Below are positions 1-6,870 of a stretch of 64,000 nucleotides of DNA, piece after piece; positions within the stretch are counted from its first letter, which is position 1; each line of letters opens with the position of its first letter. This DNA comes from DASPKM01 sp963817075. Lineage in GTDB: Bacteria; Bacteroidota; Bacteroidia; Chitinophagales; Chitinophagaceae. Under the pieces are notes generated by a model. It worked only from the letters and a program-made list of their open reading frames with translations, did no database searches and had not been told where the DNA came from. The stretch covers positions 558,001 to 622,000 of the forward strand of contig CAWFMT010000005.1 in NCBI GenBank assembly GCA_963817075.1. Reading direction: 5' to 3'. The translations under genes and the position numbers were made by a program.

Positions 1-201
1 AAAGTTGAATTCATGCTTAGTGGAATGATCTATGTGAACAGCGATGGGGTTCTCAATGATGATAAATACGAATATGAAACTATTGGGTGGCCATACTTCC
101 GTGAGGTAGGAGAAATTCTTTACGGTTATGAATTGGAGAGAAAAAGGAAGCACAAACCAAATCTTGATAAATTTATTATCAATTACAAGCAAGATCATTG
201 A
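1..201 (+). CDS. 3' end of an unidentified gene (partial)
   Basis: The reading frame is open from the first base of the window (K-V-E-F before the first Met at 13) to a TGA at 199-201, so this is probably the C-terminal 66 residues of a longer protein cut by the window edge. The visible part is charged and Tyr-rich (NSDGVLNDDKYEYET, YGYELERKRKHKPN) with no motif I recognise. The stop shares its last base with the ATG of the GH9 gene at 201, which suggests translational coupling and one operon. A free-standing 62-aa protein starting at 13 is possible but less likely. Confidence 0.5.
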   Translation, partial: KVEFMLSGMIYVNSDGVLNDDKYEYETIGWPYFREVGEILYGYELERKRKHKPNLDKFIINYKQDH

Positions 202-2045
202 TGAAAAAGAACCTGCTGACTTTAGGACTCATTCTCGGATTCACCATCTTCCTATACTCCTATAATATCATCCGTTCTGAAATAAAATCATATGTGAGAA
301 TTAATCTCCTGGGATATCAGCCATCATCAATAAAGATTGCGGTCTGGGGGTCTAAAGGAGCTTCAAACATTTCATCATTTGACTTAGTGGACGTGGCAAC
401 AGGAAAAATTGTATTCAAGGGCAATGCTGGAAAGCCATTTGGAGCTTATGGTCCATTCATTCAAACTTATCGTTTGGATTTTTCTGCATTTAAGAAGCCA
501 GGTAAATATTTGATCCGGGCAGGCTCTGGCTCTTCGCCGGAGTTTACCATAGGAGAAGATGTGTACAAGGGTTCTGCTGAATTTTGTTTGCGGTATATGC
601 GTCAGCAAAGAACAGGCTTCAATCCTTTCTTAAATGACAGTTGTCATACCCATGATGGATATACTCTCTACGGTCCAATGCCTGACAGCACCAAAATAGA
701 TGTAGTTGGCGGATGGCATGATGCTTCAGACTATCTCCAATATTCAACAACCTCTGCTAATGCAACCTATCATTTGCTGATGGCCTGGCGTGATTTTCCA
801 TCGGCATTCATTGATTCCAAAGCGTACAATGGATTGGATGGGAAGAATGGTGTTCCCGATATTTTGGATGAGGCGAGATGGGGGTTGGATTGGTTACTAA
901 AAATGCACCCCAGGGAGGATTGGATGTTCAATCAGATTGCAGATGATCGGGATCATATGGGAATGCGGATGCCAAAACAGGATACTTTTTATGGCAGAGG
1001 TTTTCAAAGGCCGGTATATTTTGTAAGTGGAGAAATACAGCAAAGAGGAAAATTCAAAAACATCACCACTGGAACTTCTTCGATTGCAGGCAAATTTTCA
1101 AGTGCTTTTGCACTCGGCGCAGAATTATTTCAAAATGAAGCTGCATATCGGGATCGGTTAACAGCAAAGGCTTTTTCCGCTTATGCTTATGCAATGAAAA
1201 AGCCCGGATTTTCACAAACAGCTTCGGTTCGCTCGCCTTATATATATGAAGAATCCAATTGGGTGGATGATATGGAATTGGCAGCTTCAGCGCTCGCAAG
1301 CATTTCTGATAAATTCTGGGTTAAAGGGTCAGCAGTCAAGAGTTCTGATAGAAATAACTATTTAACAAGCGCTCTGGGATTTGCGAAGCAGGAACCAACA
1401 ACGCCCTGGCTTGGAGCTGATACTGCAAGGCATTACCAATGGTATCCATTCATCAACCTGGGTCATTATGAACTTGCGAAAAGATTAGAGGGAAAGAAAA
1501 AAGATACCGTAGTTGCGTTTTATAAAAAGGGGATAGAACTCGTGTGGAATAAGGCAAAGCAAAATGCCTTTTATAGAGGTGTTCCTTTTATCTGGTGCAG
1601 CAATAATCTAACTACATCCTTTGCCATTCAATGTTATTGGTACAGGCAGTTGACTGGCGACAATTCATACTCCCATCTTGAGCAATCGAATTTCGATTGG
1701 CTGTTTGGCTGTAATCCCTGGGGGACAAGTATGGTTTATGGATTGCCATCTTGGGGGGATAATCCTTCAGATCCTCATTCCGCTTTTACCCGCATAGGAA
1801 AACATCGTATCGATGGTGGATTGGTTGATGGACCAGTCTATGGGAATATTTACAAGAACCTGATAGGAATAACTCTATATCAACCTGACGAATACGCGGA
1901 GTTTCAAAGCGCCCTAGTAGTTTATCATGATGATTACGGTGATTACTCCACGAATGAACCTACAATGGATGGTACTGCATCACTCATCTACCTATTGGCA
2001 TCAAGAGAAGGGAAAAAACCCATACCTGTAAAAAAAAAGCCCTGA
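201..2045 (+). CDS. Glycoside hydrolase family 9 (endoglucanase-type) with N-terminal Ig-like domain
   Basis: This is a 614-aa secreted or membrane-anchored GH9 enzyme, expected to cleave beta-1,4-glucan or related polymers by inversion. An N-terminal hydrophobic segment (LLTLGLILGFTIFLYSY) acts as signal or anchor. A CelD_N-type Ig-like domain follows (from about residue 30, LLGYQPSSIKIAVW), then the (alpha/alpha)6 barrel. The catalytic-base region GGWHDASDY carries Asp174 and Asp177, and the proton-donor region NEPTMDGTA carries Glu586; FDWLFGCNPWG matches the GH9 core. The ATG at 201 is preferred to the TTG at 198 and overlaps the upstream stop by one base. The frame ends in K-K-K-P-stop at an A9 tract, and the -1 frame continues directly into a deacetylase domain. 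Substrate is not determinable from sequence. Confidence 0.9.
   Translation: MKKNLLTLGLILGFTIFLYSYNIIRSEIKSYVRINLLGYQPSSIKIAVWGSKGASNISSFDLVDVATGKIVFKGNAGKPFGAYGPFIQTYRLDFSAFKKPGKYLIRAGSGSSPEFTIGEDVYKGSAEFCLRYMRQQRTGFNPFLNDSCHTHDGYTLYGPMPDSTKIDVVGGWHDASDYLQYSTTSANATYHLLMAWRDFPSAFIDSKAYNGLDGKNGVPDILDEARWGLDWLLKMHPREDWMFNQIADDRDHMGMRMPKQDTFYGRGFQRPVYFVSGEIQQRGKFKNITTGTSSIAGKFSSAFALGAELFQNEAAYRDRLTAKAFSAYAYAMKKPGFSQTASVRSPYIYEESNWVDDMELAASALASISDKFWVKGSAVKSSDRNNYLTSALGFAKQEPTTPWLGADTARHYQWYPFINLGHYELAKRLEGKKKDTVVAFYKKGIELVWNKAKQNAFYRGVPFIWCSNNLTTSFAIQCYWYRQLTGDNSYSHLEQSNFDWLFGCNPWGTSMVYGLPSWGDNPSDPHSAFTRIGKHRIDGGLVDGPVYGNIYKNLIGITLYQPDEYAEFQSALVVYHDDYGDYSTNEPTMDGTASLIYLLASREGKKPIPVKKKP
2033..2039 (+). 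promoter_or_regulatory. Candidate -1 slippery heptamer at the GH9/deacetylase junction
   Basis: In the GH9 frame the codons are GTA AAA AAA AAG CCC TGA, so the heptamer A-AAA-AAG sits exactly in the X-XXY-YYZ register of bacterial -1 slip sites (the dnaX type), one codon before the stop. Slipping by -1 opens a frame reading K-A-L-T-E-F-R-G that runs without interruption to 2749. I see only a weak downstream structure (the CTGAATTCAG palindrome at about 2046) and no strong SD-like stimulator. The same A9 tract could be a one-base sequencing or replication indel. Confidence 0.35.
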
Positions 2046-2749
2046 CTGAATTCAGAGGTGCAATTATACGGGGCGATTCTACTCAAAAGAAAATTGCACT
2101 TGTCTTTACCGGTGATGAATTTGGCGAAGGAGGAAATTATATTCTTCGAGCACTTGACTCTGCGAAAATTAAGGCATCTTTTTTTCTTACCGGGAGATTC
2201 TATCGGAACCCTTCTTTTCAAAAAACAATAAGAGAATTAATCAAGAGCAATCACTACCTGGGTCCACATTCAGACCAGCATCTTTTGTATTGCGATTGGA
2301 GAAAGCGAGATAGCCTGCTGGTGAGCCAGGATAGTTTTTCCCGGGACCTGACTCTGAATTATCAGGCAATGGAAAAGTTTGGTAGAACTAAAAGGAATTC
2401 TCCTTTTCTTCTTCCCCCATTTGAATGGTACAATGATTCAATTGCCTCATGGACAAAGAAAATGGGCTTATCCCTCGTAATTAATACTCCAGGTACATTA
2501 AGCCATACTGATTACACCAATTCTTCTGATAAGAACTATAGGAGTAGTGAAAAGATCTTTGAATCAATCACTGATTATGAGCAGTCCCGTTTGAATGGCC
2601 TGAATGGATTTATGTTACTGATGCATATTGGTGCCGGACCCGGGAGATCTGATAAGTTTTATGAGAGATTGCCAGACGTGATTGCCTTGTTGAAGAAACG
2701 AGGGTACGAATTTGTGACAATTCCAACGCTTTTAAGTAATGTAAAATGA
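2039..2749 (+). CDS. Polysaccharide deacetylase (CE4/NodB-like) domain lacking its own start
   Basis: The -1 frame after the A tract encodes about 236 residues of NodB-homology domain. Visible pieces are KKIALVFTGDEF (the motif-1 position, TGDE in place of the usual TFDD), KASFFLTGRF, and PHSDQH, the His-xxx-His metal motif 2. LLPPFEWYN and GFMLLMHIGAGPG correspond to the later motifs. No ATG precedes the domain: the first in-frame Met downstream is at 2285, already past both metal-binding motifs. The domain is therefore either translated as a C-terminal extension of GH9 by frameshifting, or belongs to one gene broken by an indel. A fusion would be about 850 aa and pair chain cleavage with deacetylation. 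Which reading is right cannot be settled here. Confidence 0.65.
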   Translation, partial: ALTEFRGAIIRGDSTQKKIALVFTGDEFGEGGNYILRALDSAKIKASFFLTGRFYRNPSFQKTIRELIKSNHYLGPHSDQHLLYCDWRKRDSLLVSQDSFSRDLTLNYQAMEKFGRTKRNSPFLLPPFEWYNDSIASWTKKMGLSLVINTPGTLSHTDYTNSSDKNYRSSEKIFESITDYEQSRLNGLNGFMLLMHIGAGPGRSDKFYERLPDVIALLKKRGYEFVTIPTLLSNVK

Positions 2750-3057
2750 AAAATAAAGCCCCACTTATGCAAAAAAGGTGACTTTCATTGTATTGCAATA
2801 ATTTCTGGATTGAGTTTAAAGGCATAGAAGGAATCTATCAACACCCTCTCAAACATTCAAACAATCAAACATTCAAACTTCCTTGTGACCACCTTCGCTA
2901 AAGCTAAGGGTGAATTTTACGTTAAAGTATTGCAAGACTATGAAAGCCAACAGAGTGTTTGCAAAAAGAGAACTTTATTTTTCATTTTACATTTTACATT
3001 TTGACTTCGAGCTTGCATTTTCATGATTCCCCAATCAATCCGTATTTTTGTCCGGTA
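2750..3057. other. Intergenic region with low-complexity repeats
   Basis: There is no gene. The region carries a TTCAAACATTCAAAC-type run (about 2850-2880), also seen near 10310, 24790 and 29320, and a TTTTACATTTTACATTTT run (about 2980-3002), also seen near 22970 and 28395. A TATTTTTG resembling the Bacteroidota -7 box (TAnnTTTG) lies at about 3043-3050, only 7 bases before the hydroxylase ATG. No matching -33 element is at the usual spacing. Confidence 0.4.
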
Positions 3058-3714
3058 ATGGAGTTCGAAAAAATACATAATAAGGGTCAGGCCCAGCTAT
3101 TTCAAAATCAATACCTGGAAATGCTGACCAAGACTCATCCCCTGGTCATTTGGGCTTTGTATTCTCCAGCCTTTATTGGATTTCCTATTTATGCCTATAT
3201 GAAGTTTGGTTATAGTGGATTAACGATTGCGGGAGTCTTCCTTGCTGGGATGCTGTTCTGGACATTCTTTGAATATATTATGCATAGGTACGTGTTCCAT
3301 TGGGTCGCGGAAAATGAGCGTGCAAAAAAGATAGTATATGTTATGCATGGTAACCATCACCACTTTCCGAGGGATCGTGAGAGATTATTCATGCCTCCGG
3401 TTCCGAGTCTAATAATTTCTTCTCTCATTTTTGGGATTATGTATCTCCTAATGAGCAGGAATGCCTTTATTTTCTTTCCCGGATTTATTCTTGGCTACCT
3501 GATCTACGGTAGCATGCATTATGCAATTCATGCATGGAATCCACCTTTCAAATGGATGAAACCTCTTTGGCGGAATCATCACCTCCATCACTACAAAGAT
3601 GATCATCGGGGTTTTGGTGTAAGCACTACTATTTGGGACAGGGTTTTTGGAACTATGTTTCAGCTTAGTAAGGAAAAGGAAGACAAGGAAAAGGTGAAGG
3701 AATTAATGTTCTAG
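3058..3714 (+). CDS. Sterol desaturase / fatty acid hydroxylase family protein
   Basis: This is a 218-aa integral membrane di-iron hydroxylase. It has about four hydrophobic segments (for example HPLVIWALYSPAFIGF and LIISSLIFGIMYLLM) and the clustered His boxes of the superfamily: YIMHRYVFHW, HGNHHHFPRD, MHYAIHAW and RNHHLHHY. The arrangement resembles fatty acid 2-hydroxylases acting on ceramide acyl chains, which fits a sphingolipid-making Bacteroidota, though substrate is inferred. The ATG at 3058 (MEFEKIHNKG) is preferred over an in-frame upstream start at 2959, because the extra 33 residues are translated repeat-like intergenic sequence. The last 15 codons recur as a 66-bp direct repeat 313 bp downstream. 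Confidence 0.85.
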   Translation: MEFEKIHNKGQAQLFQNQYLEMLTKTHPLVIWALYSPAFIGFPIYAYMKFGYSGLTIAGVFLAGMLFWTFFEYIMHRYVFHWVAENERAKKIVYVMHGNHHHFPRDRERLFMPPVPSLIISSLIFGIMYLLMSRNAFIFFPGFILGYLIYGSMHYAIHAWNPPFKWMKPLWRNHHLHHYKDDHRGFGVSTTIWDRVFGTMFQLSKEKEDKEKVKELMF

Positions 3715-3738
3715 GCGAAGACTTAACCGCCAGGACGC
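3673..3738. repeat. 66-bp direct repeat, copy 1 (end of hydroxylase gene)
   Basis: The copy spans the last codons of the hydroxylase, its stop and the start of a TTAACCGCC-type element. It matches 3986-4051 with two mismatches. Confidence 0.9.
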
Positions 3739-3985
3739 CACGGGGCTAGGTTTCGCTAGGATTACTCGCAAAGTTTTTTTGTTATAGCCAATTACCTCAC
3801 CCGGTTCGCTTCGCGATCCACCTCTCCACTTTGTGGAGATGGTAAATCAAATTCATCAAACCAATTTGACCTTTTGTGCGATGGCCTGGCAAAACCTCCG
3901 GAGGGATAGGTTTTGCCTTGACTTTTTTGCTTACTTTTTTTGTCAAGAAAAAAAGTAAGACTGCCGGTAGGCAAAAATGAAATGC
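3739..3985. repeat. 247-bp segment between the 66-bp repeats, with two perfect hairpins
   Basis: No credible gene is present. It holds a 10-bp inverted repeat GGCAAAACCT/AGGTTTTGCC (3888-3917) and a 12-bp stem CTTACTTTTTTT/AAAAAAAGTAAG with a 6-base loop (3930-3959). A CCTCTCCACTTTGTGGAGATGG stretch near 3821-3842 resembles a common Bacteroidota intergenic repeat. No terminal inverted repeats or transposase mark it as an insertion sequence. Confidence 0.7.
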
Positions 3986-4051
3986 GAAAAGGAAGACAAG
4001 GAAAAGGTGAAGGAATTAATGTTCTAGGTGAAGACTAAACCGCCAGGACGC
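3986..4051. repeat. 66-bp direct repeat, copy 2
   Basis: This is a near-identical copy of the hydroxylase 3' end (3673-3738), now non-coding. It leads into a full TTAACCGCC-family palindrome (4037-4108) whose right arm reads CTTTTGCGGTTAA. Confidence 0.9.
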
Positions 4052-4124
4052 AAGGACGCGAGGTAACGCGAAGAATCCTTGCGAAACTTTGCGCTTTTGC
4101 GGTTAAACCTGAGTAGATCTATCT

Positions 4125-4898
4125 CTAATATTTTTCCATTACTCCCAGTCCGAAAAGAGCAAAGTCATACCGCACCGGATCGATGGGATCCATCTTTTTC
4201 AATTGTTCAGTCAATTCAACAGCGGCAAACCAATCGATCTGCTTTCGCTCCATCAGTCTGAACCTTCTTGCAACTCTTGCAACATGCACATCAATGGGAC
4301 AAATTAATTCTGGTGGCCTGATATTTTTCCATATACCAAAATCTACTCCCTTCTTGTCTTGCCTCACCATCCATCTGAGAAACATATTGATTCGCTTGCA
4401 GGTGGATTTCTTCAAAGGCGTGGCGATGTGTTTACGCGTTCTTCCCGGTACGTCCTCAAGTGAAAAAAAATAATCATAAAATCCATTCAGGCCATTTTCA
4501 ATGTTTGCATCACCCGGATGCATGCCTTTAAGAAAAGCTGTTTCCAAAGTCTTATGCCGGGAATAATGATGCTTGAAGAACTGGATGAAGTAAAGCAGAT
4601 CAGTTGAATTGAAGGTGCGATGCTTGAAGTGAATTAGCTTCTTCAGATCTGTTTCTTTATGCTGCAGACAAAATTGATAAGGAGACATGTCCATCAATTC
4701 CATCAACTGCCTCGACTTGTCAATGATTGTTCTGCGATTCCCCCAGGAGAATACAGCAGAAAAGAATCCTGCAATCTCAATGTCCTGTTTCTTCGAAAAT
4801 AAATGGGGAATTGAAATGGGATCTGTCTCAATAAAGGATGTTTGATTGTATGCGTTAACTTTTTTATCAAAAAAATCCTTCAGCTTGTTTTCTCCCAT
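4125..4898 (-). CDS. TIGR02757 family protein (DUF2400)
   Basis: This 257-aa soluble protein is of the TIGR02757 type, widespread in Bacteroidota and distantly helix-hairpin-helix-like. Recognisable stretches are DPISIPHLFSKKQDIEIAGF near the N-terminus, WGNRRTIIDKS, FNGTD-like FNSTD, KRINMFLRWMVR and ICPIDVHVARVARR near residue 205. The IPLDVHV-type segment and FALFGLGV C-terminus are characteristic. Its biochemical role is unknown, and I see no signal peptide. It lies 11 bp downstream of the cystathionine gamma-synthase-like gene on the same strand and is probably co-transcribed with it. Confidence 0.85.
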   Translation of the reverse strand: MGENKLKDFFDKKVNAYNQTSFIETDPISIPHLFSKKQDIEIAGFFSAVFSWGNRRTIIDKSRQLMELMDMSPYQFCLQHKETDLKKLIHFKHRTFNSTDLLYFIQFFKHHYSRHKTLETAFLKGMHPGDANIENGLNGFYDYFFSLEDVPGRTRKHIATPLKKSTCKRINMFLRWMVRQDKKGVDFGIWKNIRPPELICPIDVHVARVARRFRLMERKQIDWFAAVELTEQLKKMDPIDPVRYDFALFGLGVMEKY

Positions 4899-4909
4899 AG
4901 AACCGGAGT

Positions 4910-6049
4910 TTATCCAATGGCTTTGTCCAAATCTTTAATAAGATCCTCTGCGTCTTCGATCCCTACGCTTAGTCTGATTAAAGAGTCTTTCAATCCATTC
5001 TTTTCTCTTTCCGCCTTCGGAATTGAAGCATGCGTCATTGATGCTGGATGATTTATGAGAGATTCCACTCCACCCAAACTTTCAGCAAGTGAAAAAAGTT
5101 CTGTTGCAGATAGCACTCTGTTTGCTTCCTCAATTTTATCATTCTTCAACTCAAAGCTCATCATGCTGCCAAAACCCCGCATCTGTTTTCTTGCAATCTG
5201 GTAGTTTGGATGATCTTCAAAACCGCACCAGTAAACATGGGCAACTTTTGGATGGGTCCTTAGGAAATCTGCAACTTTCTTTCCGTTTTCGCAATGTCGA
5301 TCCATCCTTACATGAAGGGTCTTGATTCCTCGCAAAACAAGAAAACAATCCATGGGACCGGGAACTGCGCCAGAACTTTTCTGAATGAAATATAACTGCT
5401 CCCTGAGAGCCGGATCATTCATCACCAGACAACCCTGAATGACATCGCTATGTCCCCCTATGAATTTTGTCACTGAATGCATTACAATATCAGCGCCATG
5501 ATCCAGGGGGTTTTGCAGATAAGGGGTAGCAAAAGTATTGTCAACGGCTACCAATGCTCCCTGCTGTTTTGCAATTGCAGATACAGCAGAAATATCAACG
5601 ATATTAAGTAGTGGGTTAGTTGGAGTTTCGAGCCATATAAGTTTCGTATTCTTATTTATGTAGGGATTTATATTCTCTGCATTCTGCATGTTTACATAAT
5701 GAAATTTCACCCCAAACTTTTCGTACAGCTTGGTGAATAGTCTATATGTCCCACCATACATATCATTTGCTGCAATTACTTCATCCCCTGGTTTCAATAA
5801 TTTGATCACTGCGTCAGTGGCAGCTACTCCACTTGCAAAAGCCAGTGCAAATTTCCCATTCTCAATTATCGCTAATGCATTCTCCAAAGCTGTTCTTGTT
5901 GGGTTTTGGGACCTCGCGTATTCATATCCCTTGTTTTTACCAGGTGCCTCCTGTACATAAGTTGAGGTTTGATAGATAGGAGTCATAATAGCACCAGTAG
6001 ATGGATCTGGCTCTGTGCCTGCGTGTACAAATTTTGATGCAAGTTTCAT
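4910..6049 (-). CDS. Cystathionine gamma-synthase/lyase family PLP enzyme
   Basis: This is a 379-aa fold-type I PLP enzyme of the Cys/Met metabolism family (cytoplasmic). The start MKLASKFVHAG at 6049 is preferred to an in-frame ATG at 6076 because family members begin just before the SKFVHAG motif. TPIYQTSTYVQ, YARSQNPTR and FASGVAATDAV are typical. The PLP lysine lies in SVTKFIGGHSD (Lys195 from this start), and the C-terminus has ESLINHPASMTHASIP. The sequence fits cystathionine gamma-synthase, gamma-lyase or beta-lyase; these cannot be separated by reading alone. It heads a two-gene minus-strand unit with the TIGR02757 gene. Confidence 0.9.
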   Translation of the reverse strand: MKLASKFVHAGTEPDPSTGAIMTPIYQTSTYVQEAPGKNKGYEYARSQNPTRTALENALAIIENGKFALAFASGVAATDAVIKLLKPGDEVIAANDMYGGTYRLFTKLYEKFGVKFHYVNMQNAENINPYINKNTKLIWLETPTNPLLNIVDISAVSAIAKQQGALVAVDNTFATPYLQNPLDHGADIVMHSVTKFIGGHSDVIQGCLVMNDPALREQLYFIQKSSGAVPGPMDCFLVLRGIKTLHVRMDRHCENGKKVADFLRTHPKVAHVYWCGFEDHPNYQIARKQMRGFGSMMSFELKNDKIEEANRVLSATELFSLAESLGGVESLINHPASMTHASIPKAEREKNGLKDSLIRLSVGIEDAEDLIKDLDKAIG

Positions 6050-6417
6050 GTGTGAATAAAAAATTAAATGATTCAAAGAAGGGGCAAAGATGTGAAATAT
6101 ATCCTAGCAATAATAAGAAGCATGCAGTTTGAATCTAATTGACAACCGATTCAGTAGCGGAAAACCCTGCTTAAGTACTCGCTCCAGTTTAACAAAAACT
6201 TAACCGCATTGTGATAACATTATGCAACAATGCTCCAGGCCACGCCCAGCAAGGGTTTCAAGGGACAACACACCTGCACAATAATGTTAATGTCCGAAAT
6301 AATTCGTAGTTCTGAAATATACATCTACCATCGGTCAATATTACATTGACAAGTGCGTTTGGCAAGTATACATTTACATCGTCATCTTGATAAAAACAAA
6401 AAGTAAAAAGTATAACC
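6050..6417. other. Divergent intergenic region
   Basis: No gene is visible in 368 bp between the divergent PLP enzyme and the PepSY-like gene. It should hold promoters for both; the plus-strand candidate is listed separately. I could not recognise a SAM riboswitch upstream of the PLP enzyme. Confidence 0.4.
6345..6376 (+). promoter_or_regulatory. Candidate Bacteroidota-type promoter for the PepSY-like gene
   Basis: ATTG (6345-6348) and TACATTTA (6369-6376) are separated by 20 bases and resemble the -33 TTTG / -7 TAnnTTTG promoter of Bacteroidota sigma-ABfr. The predicted start lies about 35 bases before the ATG at 6418. Confidence 0.3.
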
Positions 6418-6870
6418 ATGAAAAAAGTAATTGTTTTAGCAGCCAGCGTAATCATGCTTGCTTCTGCATCTTTCGCCAAAGTAGATCCGATGCCTGAAGA
6501 AGTGAACGCAAAAGTTCTTAGTGCATTTGAAAACACCTTTTCCCTTGTAACGGAAGTAAAATGGAAAGAATACAGTGAGTATTATTCCGCATCCTTCCGC
6601 CAGAACGGGACACAAACTGAAGTCAGGTATGATAAGGACGGAAATTTCCTGAGCTCTCTTCGTTATTACAAAGAAGAAATGCTTCCTCTTTCTGTATTGA
6701 CTCAGATCAAGAAAAAATATCCAAAGAAATCAGTATTCGGCGTTACTGAATTGACCGCAGGTTCTGAAGTTGCTTATTTTGTTACCCTTGAAGATGAAAA
6801 AACTTGGGTGATTGTAAAAGCTGACCAGAATGGTAACATGCATGTTCGTGAAAAATTCAACAAAGGATAA
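6418..6870 (+). CDS. Secreted PepSY-like (DUF2874-type) protein
   Basis: This 150-aa exported protein has a clear signal peptide (MKKVIVLAASVIMLASASFA, cleavage after AxA). The mature part has the alternating beta-strand pattern of PepSY-like putative beta-lactamase-inhibitor domains: VLSAFENTFSLVTEVKWKE, SASFRQNGTQTEVRYDKDG, then a second repeat with VIVKADQNGNMHV. The function of such proteins is not established; periplasmic or surface location is inferred from the signal. Its TAA is immediately followed by the antisense stop of asparagine synthase, so the two genes converge with no spacer. Confidence 0.75.
   Translation: MKKVIVLAASVIMLASASFAKVDPMPEEVNAKVLSAFENTFSLVTEVKWKEYSEYYSASFRQNGTQTEVRYDKDGNFLSSLRYYKEEMLPLSVLTQIKKKYPKKSVFGVTELTAGSEVAYFVTLEDEKTWVIVKADQNGNMHVREKFNKG

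Noticed and set aside
2959..3057. Upstream start of the hydroxylase
   Set aside because: The added residues are translated low-complexity intergenic repeats; the ATG at 3058 fits family length.
3792..3974. A 60-aa antisense frame
   Set aside because: It lies wholly in the hairpin-rich segment between the 66-bp repeats and starts and stops in repeat sequence.
3739..3985. Insertion sequence or MITE
   Set aside because: No terminal inverted repeats, no target-site duplication of normal size and no transposase; the 66-bp flanks are a duplicated gene end.
6050..6250. SAM riboswitch before the sulfur-amino-acid gene
   Set aside because: No recognisable SAM-I or SAM-II core pairing or conserved words in the leader.
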